In this document: piece after piece, positions 1 to 7,900 of the stretch
Numbering within the stretch: position 1 is the stretch's first letter
How the letters are laid out: each line of letters opens with the position of its first letter
Origin: Thermoflexales bacterium
GTDB taxonomy: Bacteria; Chloroflexota; Anaerolineae; Fen-1058
Direction: 5' to 3'
DNA: 12,621 nt
Assembly (NCBI GenBank): GCA_030834835.1
Contig: JAUQXD010000413.1
Span: 1 to 12,621, forward strand
The notes under the pieces: model-generated
What the model was told of the DNA's origin: nothing
Database searches by the model: none
The model's input: the letters and a program-made list of their open reading frames with translations, nothing else
Position numbers and translations under genes: made by a program

Positions 1-3000
1 GTGCCGCGCTTGATCGGTGTGATGCCATTCTGCGACCGTATCCTGGCAAGTCTTTGCTCTCGGTCATCTATCCCGATAGCGCATTCAGCATTCAGCATAC
101 AGCAAGTAGCGATCAGCAACACTTGCACCGCGCTGCGGATGCAGTGCAGGTGTCAGCAATCAACACTCAGCAATCCACAATTGATCAAACCGCTTTCACC
201 CAGCCCGCACTGGTCGCCATCGAATATGCGCTGGCCGAACTGTGGAAGTCGTGGGGCGTTGAGCCAGCCGCAGTGCTGGGGCACAGCGTCGGCGAATACG
301 CGGCGGCGTGCGTGGCCGGTGTGTTCAGCCTTGAAGATGGCTTGAAGCTGATTGCTGCGCGCGGCCGCTTGATGCAGCAGCTGCCGGCCGGTGGCGCGAT
401 GGCCGCCGTGTTTGCGACTGAAGCGGCGGTGCGCGCCGCGTGTGCATCCTATTCGAGTACGGTGTCATTCGCGGCCATCAACGGCCCAGACAACAGCGTG
501 ATCTCGGGTGTCGGCGCCGATGTGCAGGCCATCGTCGATCAGCTGCAAGGCCAGGGCATCAAGTCGCGACGTTTGATCGTGTCGCACGCCTTTCATTCCC
601 GGCTGATGGATCCGATGCTAGACGAGTTCGAGCAGGTAGCGCGCACGATCGAGTTTCATGCGCCGCGCCTGCCCCTCATTTCAAATGTCACCGGGCGCGT
701 CTGGCAGCCCGGCGAAGTGCCGGATGCCCGCTACTGGCGCGATCACGTTCGGGCGGCAGTGCGCTTTGCCGACGGCATCGAAACGCTGCATCAACAGGGC
801 TTCGAACTATATCTGGAGATCGGCCCGAATCCCACGTTGATCGGTATGGCGCAGCGCTGCGTGCCGGAGGGTGTGGGCGTCTGGCTGGCTTCGCTGCGAT
901 CGGGCCAATCGGATTGGCGCACGCTCCTCAAGAGTGCAGGCACGTTATTCGCGCAAGGCGTGGCGATCAATTGGTCCGGCTTCGATGGCGAGAACGCGCG
1001 GCAGCGCGTGTCACTGCCCACTTATCCTTTCCAACACGACCGGTATTGGTTCGCCGCTGGCTCGCGTACCTCAGCCCGGCGATCACCCGGTACCTCTGCG
1101 ATTCATCCGTTGTTGGGCAGCCGGCTGCGTTCGCCGGCGATCAAAGGCAGTGCGTTTGAAACGCCGCTTAGCGTGGCGGATTGGCCGCTGCTGGGCGAGC
1201 ATCGCGTGTATGGCACGCCGGTGTTCCCCGCCACGGCTTACGTCGAGCTGGTGTTGGCGGCCGCGCGCGAGACTTTTGGCGACGGCGCGCACGCGCTTGA
1301 AGAGCTGGTCATTCAACACGCCCTCACCGTGCCGGATGACGAAACCCGCACCCTGCAAGTCGTGGTGTCGCCCGCGCAAGACGGCCTGGCCGATTTTCAG
1401 GTGTTCAGCGCCACCGCCGACTCGAATTGGCAGCTGCATGTGTCCGGTAAGCTGCGTTTATTCGCCGGGCTCGCTACACCCGTTGGCACGTTGGAGAGTG
1501 CGCGCTTACGCTGCCTGACCGACATCGCGCCAGCCCGGTTTTACGAGCGCATCGCGGAACGCGGGTTGGAGTACGGGCCGCACTTTCAGAGTATCCGGCG
1601 ATTAACGATCGATCCGCAGCGCACGGAGGTTGTGGCGCAGATTCAACTGGCCGACGACTTTGCCGCCGAGACGAAGACTTATCGCTTTCATCCCGCGGTG
1701 CTGGATGCATGCTGGCAGGCGATCGGCGCGGCTTTTCTGATCGAGTCCAATCCCAACGACGATGCGATCTATTTGCCGATCAGCTGCGATTACATCAATG
1801 TGCAGCATGCGCCAGGCGGGGAAGTCTGGTGTCACGCCACAGTCCGGGCCGTGAACGGCACGAACCGTGAGATCATCAGCGCCGATCTACACGTGTTTGA
1901 TGCGTCAGATCAACTGATCGCCAAGGTGCGTGGCTTGCATTTCAAACGTGCGCCGCGTGAAGCGCTGCTCTCGCGTCCCGTAAATTTTGATGACTGGCTC
2001 TACCAGATCGAATGGCGATCGGCGCTGCCTGGCGCTCAGCCTGTCACGCTGGCGAATAGCGCCTGGTTGATCTATGCCGACGAAAACGGCGCGGCGGTGG
2101 AACTGTCCCGGCAGCTGCAAGCGCGCGGCGCGGACTGTGTGCTGGTTCAACGCGGCGACGAATCGATAACGCCAGCCTTGCTGGCTCGATCTAATTGGCG
2201 CGGCATCCTGCATCTCTGGTCGCTCGATGCCGGGCACGCCGAAGCTGATCACAGCGGCCGCAGCGTGCTCCACCTAGTTCAAGCGCTGGCGCAAATGAAG
2301 CAGCCACCGCGTCTGTGGTTGGTCACACGCGGGGCGCAGTCCGTTCGATCGGGCGAAGAGGTCGCGATCGATCAAGCGCCGCTGTGGGGCCTGGCGGCGA
2401 CGATCACGCTCGAACAACCTGAATTACACTGCGTGTGCATCGACCTTGATCCAGCGGCGTCGGTCGTTCAGGCCGCTCAAGCGTTGTTGTCGGAAATGAC
2501 TTCAACGGATGGTGAAGATCGTATCGCGTATCGCGGCCGCGATCGTTGCGTGGCGCGTCTCACGCGTCACACCGCTCGCACTGCGCAACAGGCCGCGCCG
2601 TCTGCGGTTCAACTCACCCTTCCGTCACGCGGCTTGCTCGACAACCTGACGTTACAGCCCGTGATGCGCCGTACGCCCGGTCACGGTGAAGTGGAAATTC
2701 GCGTGCGGGCCACCGGCCTCAACTTCCGCGATGTGTTGAACGCCCTCGGCATGTACCCCGGTGACGCGGGCGCGCCGGGCAGTGAATGTGCGGGTGAGAT
2801 CGTCTCGGTCGGCGACGGCGTGGATCATTTACACGTGGGCGATGAAGTGCTGGCAACGGCCGCGGGCAGTTTCAGCACATATGCGGTCACGCGCGCTGAA
2901 TTCGTCGCGCCGAAACCGCCGACGATGACGTTTGAGGAAGCGGCCACGCTGCCCATCGCGTTCTTGACCGCACAGTATGGCCTGCACCAGCTGGCGCAGC

Positions 3001-4814
3001 TCACGAAGGGCGACCGCGTGTTGATTCACGCCGCGGCCGGGGGCGTGGGTCTGGCCGCCGTTCAGATTGCGCAGCGCGCGGGCGCGGAAATTTTCGGCAC
3101 CGCCGGCAGCCCGGAAAAACGAGCCTATTTGCAATCGATCGGCGTGCCGCACGTGTTGGATTCGCGCACGTTGAGCTTCGCCGACGAGATCAGACATCTC
3201 ACCAACGGCGAAGGCGTGGACATCGTCTTGAATTCGTTGGCGGGTGACTTCATCGCGCAGAGCGTCAGTGTGTTGAAGCCGCACGGCTGCTTCCTCGAAA
3301 TCGGCAAGCGTGACATCTGGTCTGCCGAGCGTATGGCGCAGGTGCGGCCAGCGGCGGCCTATCACGTTTACGACCTCGGCGCAGTGATGCATGACGATCC
3401 AGCTTTGATTCAGGCGCTGCTGCGCGATTTGATGCAATCGATCGCACGCGGCGAGCTCAGGCCGTTGCCGTTGCGCGTGTTTGCATTGACCGACGCGGTT
3501 GAAGCCTTCCGCTTCATGGAGCGTGCCAGACACATCGGCAAGATCGTCGTGTCGCAACCGGCCGATCGGTCTTCGCGCCTGATCGCCATTCGCGCCGACG
3601 GCACGTACTTGATTACCGGCGGTCTGGGTGGGCTGGGTTTGCAGGCGGCCGGTTGGCTGGTCGAGCAAGGCGCGCGACACGTGATCCTGATGGGCCGACA
3701 CGCGCCCTCGAGTGCGGCGCAAACTGCGATCCACGAACTTGAGCAACAGGGCGCGCACGTCATCGTCGCACAGGCGGATGTCTCACGGGCCGATCAAGTC
3801 GCGGCGACCCTATCAAGCATCGATCCGGCCACGCCACTGCGCGGCATCGTTCACACCGCCGGTATCATCGACGACGGGGTGTTGGTTCAGCAGACGTGGG
3901 AGCGTTTTGAAACGGTGGCCGCGCCCAAAGCGGGCGGCGCGTGGCAGCTGCATGCGTTGACGCAGAATTGTCCGCTCGATTTCTTTGTGCTGTTCTCGTC
4001 GATCGCGTCGGTGTTAGGCTCGATCGGGCAGGGCAACTATGCGGCCGCGAACGCGGCGCTGGATGCGCTCGCGCAACATCGACACGCGCACGGCCTGCCC
4101 GCGTTGAGCGTCAACTGGGGCGCGTGGAGCGACGTGGGCATGTTTGCCGCGTTGAGCGAGCACGATCGCGGGCGACGCCTGACGCAGGGGCTGCGCTACA
4201 TTTCGCCCGCGCAAGGCCGGCAAGTCTTCACGCAGTTGTTGCAGTCCGACGCGCCCCAATTGATGGTATTGCCGATCGATTGGCGGCAGTACGATACGCG
4301 GCCGCCGCTGTTTGCCGAGATCCGGCCGGATGTGAAGCCGATCGAACCGGCGGCGCGATCGGCGGCCGCCATGACGATTGTGGCTAAATTGCAGGCCGCA
4401 CCGATCAATCAGCGCCGATCGATCTTGTCGACTTATGTGCGTGAGCACGCGATCAATGTGCTGGGGCTTAGCGCCTCCTATCCGATCGATCCGCGTCAGC
4501 CGTTGAGCGAGCTGGGGCTAGATTCGTTGATGGCAGTCGAACTGCGCAACGCACTCAGCGCGGGCCTCTCACGCAGCCTGCCCGCGACGTTGTTGTTTGA
4601 CTATCCGACCATCGACGGACTGGTGGATTTTCTGTCGAAGGAATTGCTGCCCGTTGAGACGCCACCGGTTCAATCGGGTGCGAGCGAAGAACGCGTGGTG
4701 CCTTCATCGGCCATTGATTTGACTGCGGACTTAGCTGCGTTATCGGAAGATGAGGCCGAGGCTTTATTGTTGCAAGAACTGGCCTCCGGCCAGCAAGGAC
4801 GGCGTAATGGGTGA
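1..4814 (+). CDS. Type I PKS, fully reducing module (AT-DH-ER-KR-ACP), 5' partial
   Basis: The frame is open from base 3 to the TGA at 4812-4814, giving 1603 visible residues (numbered from base 3). The KS and the AT N-terminus lie upstream, so no start is visible; TTG or GTG codons near base 50 are not starts because AT homology continues before them. Domains: AT 1-351 (GHSVGE with Ser95; HAFH at bases 585-596, malonyl-CoA type); DH 367-650 (HxxxGxxxxP with His400, YGPHFQ, Asp568 in LDACWQ); inactive structural KR 660-860; ER 870-1190 (NADPH motif HAAAGGVG at 1009-1016); KR 1193-1400 (TGGLGGLG from 1205, Lys1309, Ser1333, Tyr1346, Asn1350; IDD at 1289-1291 suggests B-type); ACP 1473-1546 (LDSLMAVEL, phosphopantetheine Ser1508); acidic C-terminal docking tail. 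It would extend the chain by a malonyl unit and reduce the beta-carbon fully to CH2. The product is unknown. The AT loop holds a repeat-derived insertion. Confidence 0.97.
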   Translation, partial: AALDRCDAILRPYPGKSLLSVIYPDSAFSIQHTASSDQQHLHRAADAVQVSAINTQQSTIDQTAFTQPALVAIEYALAELWKSWGVEPAAVLGHSVGEYAAACVAGVFSLEDGLKLIAARGRLMQQLPAGGAMAAVFATEAAVRAACASYSSTVSFAAINGPDNSVISGVGADVQAIVDQLQGQGIKSRRLIVSHAFHSRLMDPMLDEFEQVARTIEFHAPRLPLISNVTGRVWQPGEVPDARYWRDHVRAAVRFADGIETLHQQGFELYLEIGPNPTLIGMAQRCVPEGVGVWLASLRSGQSDWRTLLKSAGTLFAQGVAINWSGFDGENARQRVSLPTYPFQHDRYWFAAGSRTSARRSPGTSAIHPLLGSRLRSPAIKGSAFETPLSVADWPLLGEHRVYGTPVFPATAYVELVLAAARETFGDGAHALEELVIQHALTVPDDETRTLQVVVSPAQDGLADFQVFSATADSNWQLHVSGKLRLFAGLATPVGTLESARLRCLTDIAPARFYERIAERGLEYGPHFQSIRRLTIDPQRTEVVAQIQLADDFAAETKTYRFHPAVLDACWQAIGAAFLIESNPNDDAIYLPISCDYINVQHAPGGEVWCHATVRAVNGTNREIISADLHVFDASDQLIAKVRGLHFKRAPREALLSRPVNFDDWLYQIEWRSALPGAQPVTLANSAWLIYADENGAAVELSRQLQARGADCVLVQRGDESITPALLARSNWRGILHLWSLDAGHAEADHSGRSVLHLVQALAQMKQPPRLWLVTRGAQSVRSGEEVAIDQAPLWGLAATITLEQPELHCVCIDLDPAASVVQAAQALLSEMTSTDGEDRIAYRGRDRCVARLTRHTARTAQQAAPSAVQLTLPSRGLLDNLTLQPVMRRTPGHGEVEIRVRATGLNFRDVLNALGMYPGDAGAPGSECAGEIVSVGDGVDHLHVGDEVLATAAGSFSTYAVTRAEFVAPKPPTMTFEEAATLPIAFLTAQYGLHQLAQLTKGDRVLIHAAAGGVGLAAVQIAQRAGAEIFGTAGSPEKRAYLQSIGVPHVLDSRTLSFADEIRHLTNGEGVDIVLNSLAGDFIAQSVSVLKPHGCFLEIGKRDIWSAERMAQVRPAAAYHVYDLGAVMHDDPALIQALLRDLMQSIARGELRPLPLRVFALTDAVEAFRFMERARHIGKIVVSQPADRSSRLIAIRADGTYLITGGLGGLGLQAAGWLVEQGARHVILMGRHAPSSAAQTAIHELEQQGAHVIVAQADVSRADQVAATLSSIDPATPLRGIVHTAGIIDDGVLVQQTWERFETVAAPKAGGAWQLHALTQNCPLDFFVLFSSIASVLGSIGQGNYAAANAALDALAQHRHAHGLPALSVNWGAWSDVGMFAALSEHDRGRRLTQGLRYISPAQGRQVFTQLLQSDAPQLMVLPIDWRQYDTRPPLFAEIRPDVKPIEPAARSAAAMTIVAKLQAAPINQRRSILSTYVREHAINVLGLSASYPIDPRQPLSELGLDSLMAVELRNALSAGLSRSLPATLLFDYPTIDGLVDFLSKELLPVETPPVQSGASEERVVPSSAIDLTADLAALSEDEAEALLLQELASGQQGRRNG
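83..117 (+). repeat. Heptanucleotide tandem array in AT1 loop (first block)
   Basis: Five consecutive 7-mers: ATTCAGC, ATTCAGC, ATACAGC, AAGTAGC, GATCAGC. Two copies are exact and three degenerate, all ending in AGC. The array is read in frame as part of the AT domain of gene 1, between SVIYP and the QTAFTQPAL motif. It is more A+T-rich than the surrounding gene. Confidence 0.75.
153..187 (+). repeat. Heptanucleotide tandem array in AT1 loop (second block)
   Basis: Five consecutive 7-mers: TCAGCAA, TCAACAC, TCAGCAA, TCCACAA, TTGATCA. The unit is nearly that of the array in the AT of gene 3. A 35-bp G+C-rich spacer (118-152) separates it from the first block. Together the two blocks and spacer lengthen this AT loop by about 25 residues relative to gene 3. 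Confidence 0.75.
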
Positions 4815-4905
4815 GCGGGCAGAGGGTTTATCGCCCTTAAAACAAGCGATTCTGGAGATTCGCGAACTGCGAGCGCAGCTCGCCGAAGTTGAACAGGCGC
4901 GCACC
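4707..4905 (+). other. Docking interface between proteins 1 and 2
   Basis: The end of protein 1 (DLTADLAALSEDEAEALLLQ plus a short tail) is an acidic amphipathic helix with the pattern LSxxEAxxLLLxxL. The start of protein 2 (LSPLKQAILEIRELRAQLAE, residues 8-27) is a coiled-coil-like helix just before the KS. This resembles the short helical docking pairs known from unimodular myxobacterial and cyanobacterial PKS proteins (the CurG/CurH type, class 2). The pairing is inferred from gene order and sequence pattern. Confidence 0.7.
4795..4799 (+). promoter_or_regulatory. Ribosome binding site of gene 2 (AAGGA)
   Basis: AAGGA lies inside the last codons of gene 1, 7 nt before ATG 4807. It decides the start of gene 2 against the upstream in-frame ATG at 4750 and, with the 8-bp overlap ATGGGTGA, indicates translational coupling of genes 1 and 2. 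Confidence 0.7.
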
Positions 4906-7900
4906 GAACCGATTGCGATTGTAGGCTTGAGCCTGCGTTTTCCGGGCGGCGCGCAGGCTGCCGAATCGTTCTGGCAATTGTTGCGCGATGGCGTGGACAC
5001 CATCGCCGAAGTGCCGGCCGAGCGTTGGGACATCGACGCTTACTACGATGCCGATTCGACGACGCCGGGCAAGATGTCCACCCGCTTCGGCGCGTGGTTG
5101 AACGGCATCGATCAATTTGATGCGCCGTTCTTCGGCATTTCGCCGCGTGAAGCGATGAGCATGGATCCGCAGCAGCGCCTGTTATTGGAAGTGGCGTGGG
5201 AGGCTTTGGAGCAGGCGGGGCAATCGCCGGAGCGATTGGCGGGCAGCGATACCGGCGTGTTTCTGGGTCTCGCCAACAGCGACTATGGTCGCTTGCTGTT
5301 CACCGATCCGACGAAGATCGATGCTTACGCCAGCACCGGCAGCGCGTTCAGCGTGACCGCCGGTCGCCTGTCATACTGGCTGGGCCTGCATGGCCCCAAC
5401 CTGGCGCTCGATACGGCGTGTTCGTCGTCGTTGGTGGCGGTGCATCTCGCGGCGCAAAGCCTGCGGCGCGGCGAATGCCAGCTGGCGCTGGTAGGCGGCG
5501 TCAATTTGATCTTGACGCCTGAAGTCAACATCAATTTTTCCAAAGCGAATATGCTGGCGACTGATGGCCGCTGCAAAACGTTCGACGCGCGCGCCGACGG
5601 CTACGTGCGCGGTGAGGGCTGCGCCGTGATCGTGCTGAAAAAACTGTCTGACGCTATCGCCAATCACGATCGGGTGTTGGCGATCGTTCGCGGCTCGGCC
5701 ATCAATCACGACGGGCGCAGCGGCGGCCTGACCGCGCCGAATGGCCCGGCGCAAGAAGCCGTGATTCGCGCGGCGTTGAAAGACGCCAACGTCGAAGCGG
5801 CGCAAGTAAGTTACGTTGAAGCGCACGGCACCGGCACGTCGTTGGGTGATCCGATCGAAGTGCGTGCGCTCGGCGGTGTGTACGGCCACGATCGATCCAC
5901 GCCGCTGTACATCGGTTCGGTCAAAACCAATATCGGTCACGTGGAAGCGGCGGCCGGGTTGGCCGGACTGATTAAAGTCGTGCTCATGTTGCAGCATCGA
6001 GAGATCGCGCCGCACTTGCACTTTCAGCCGCGCAATCCCGACGTCGAGTGGGATCCGTGGCCGCTGATTGTCGCCACGCAGCGCACGGCGTGGCAAGCCG
6101 AGCATCGCATCGCGGGCGTAAGTTCATTCGGGTTCAGCGGCACTAACGCGCATGTGATTGTCGAAGAGGCGCCGATCGCCGACCCTCACCCCAGACCCTC
6201 GCCCATCGAGGGCGAGGGCGTTAGCACTGAGCGACCGGTGCAGGTGTTGACGTTGTCGGCCAAAAGCGCAGCGGCTTTGAAATCTCAGGCGGCGCAATTC
6301 GAGCGTCATCTGCAACAATCAACGGATTCATTGGCTGACGTGTGTTTCACCGCGAACACCGGCCGTTCGCATTTTGCGCATCGACTGGCCGTGATCGCCT
6401 CGACGCCTGATGAAGCGCGCGAACGCTTGACGGCCTTCATGACCGGACACGACAACGCCAACGTGTTCAACGGCCACCGGCTCGACGCGAATCCGCCGGC
6501 CATCGCTTTCTTGTTCACGGGTTATGGGTCGCAATACGCGGACATGGGGCGTCAACTGTACGACACGCAGCCCACCTTCCGCACCGCGATCGATCACTGT
6601 GATGAGATTTTCAAGTCGCAAACCGGCGAATCTCTGAAGACGCTACTTTATTCTCAAGCATCACTCGTCACTCGTCACTCGTCAATTCCTCAGCCCGCCG
6701 TCTTCGCCCTCGAATATGCCCTCGCCGAATTATGGAAGTCGTGGGGCGTTGAACCCGCCATCGTGGCCGGCCATAGTCTGGGGGAATACGCGGCGGCCTG
6801 TGTGGCCGGTGTCTTCAGTCTGGCCGATGGTTTGAAGCTGGTGGCTGCGCGCGATCGTTTGATGCGCGCCGTGCCTGAAGTTGGCGAGATGGTGACGGTG
6901 TTTGCCGACGAAGCCACGGTCGCAGCCGCATTAGCCGCGCAGCCTGAGGTCGCGATCGCGGCGATCAATAGCCCTGAAACGGTCGTGATTTCGGGCCGCA
7001 GCGCAGCCGTTCACGCCGTGCTGGCAGAGCTGCAAGCGCGCAAGATCCGATCGCGCCGCCTGCCGATCGCGTACGCGTCGCATTCGCCGTTGATCGAACC
7101 CATCCTCGACGAATTCGAACGCATCGCATCGGAAGTGGAATACTCACGGCCACACACCGCCTTGATGTCGAGTGTCACGGGTGAAATGATCGACGGCGCG
7201 GAAGTGGCTAACGCGAAGTATTGGCGGCGTCATCTGCGTTCGACGGTGCGCTTCGCCGCGACAATGGATACGCTCGATCAACAGGGTTATCGTATGTTTG
7301 TTGAAATCGGGCCAGCCCCGACGCTGCTTAGCCTGGGTCAACGCTGTGTGCGCGAACCGGCAGCGAGTCAGTGGTTGCCCTCGTTGCGCGAGGGACAACC
7401 GGACTGGTCGCAGCTGTGGGAGACACTGTCGGCGCTGTACGTGCACGGCGCGCGGATCGACTGGGGCGGCTTCGAGCGTGATCATGCCGCCGCACGCCAA
7501 CGTGTGTCACTGCCCACGTATCCCTTTGAGCACAAGGCATATTGGTGGACTGAAGATCGGGCGCAGCGGGTGGCATCTTCACCGACGACAGCGCAGCGCT
7601 GGACGGATGTGATCGATGCGGGCCGGCGACAGGCTCAACAGGCGCCGTTGGATCTGGCGTTGAGTACGTATGTCGAAAAGCAGCGCTGCCTCAGCGAACT
7701 GACGATTGGCTATGTGTACAACGCACTGGGCGCGTTAGGCGCGTTTGCGGAGACAGGCGAAGCACAGTCGATTGACTCACTGCTGGCGCGAGGCAACATT
7801 GCGGCGACGTACCGCAATTTGATGGGGCGCTGGTTGAATAAGCTCGTCGATGCCCGCCGGCTGGAACGGCGATCCGATGGCGTGTATGTTGCGGCGCAGC

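Noticed and set aside
1..345. Open frame starting with GTG at base 1
   Set aside because: It overlaps the AT domain of gene 1 in another frame. The frame beginning at base 3 carries the AT motifs without a break.
440..1159. 239-codon plus-strand frame within AT1/DH1
   Set aside because: Shadow frame: Arg- and Ala-rich, no domain, and fully inside the homologous AT-DH coding region.
2829..3758. Long open frame of 309 codons on the minus strand
   Set aside because: It lies opposite the ER and KR domains of gene 1, which have clear motifs. Its composition (Arg, His and Gln rich, no recognisable domain) is that of an antisense shadow in high-GC DNA.
4750..4806. Upstream in-frame ATG as an earlier start of gene 2
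   Set aside because: It would add 19 residues unlike any docking helix and overlap gene 1 by 65 bp. ATG 4807 has AAGGA 7 nt upstream and aligns with the start of gene 3.
6196..6218. Rho-independent terminator
   Set aside because: The hairpin has no following T tract and sits in the middle of an intact PKS gene. A dispersed palindromic repeat is the better reading.
6654..6688. CRISPR-like or direct-repeat regulatory array
   Set aside because: The units are 7 bp with no spacers and lie inside an AT coding region, so this is a microsatellite-type array.
6954..6970. HIP1 octamer GCGATCGC as evidence for a cyanobacterium
   Set aside because: The exact octamer is very rare in the window, although GATC is frequent, so it is not a usable taxonomic marker here.
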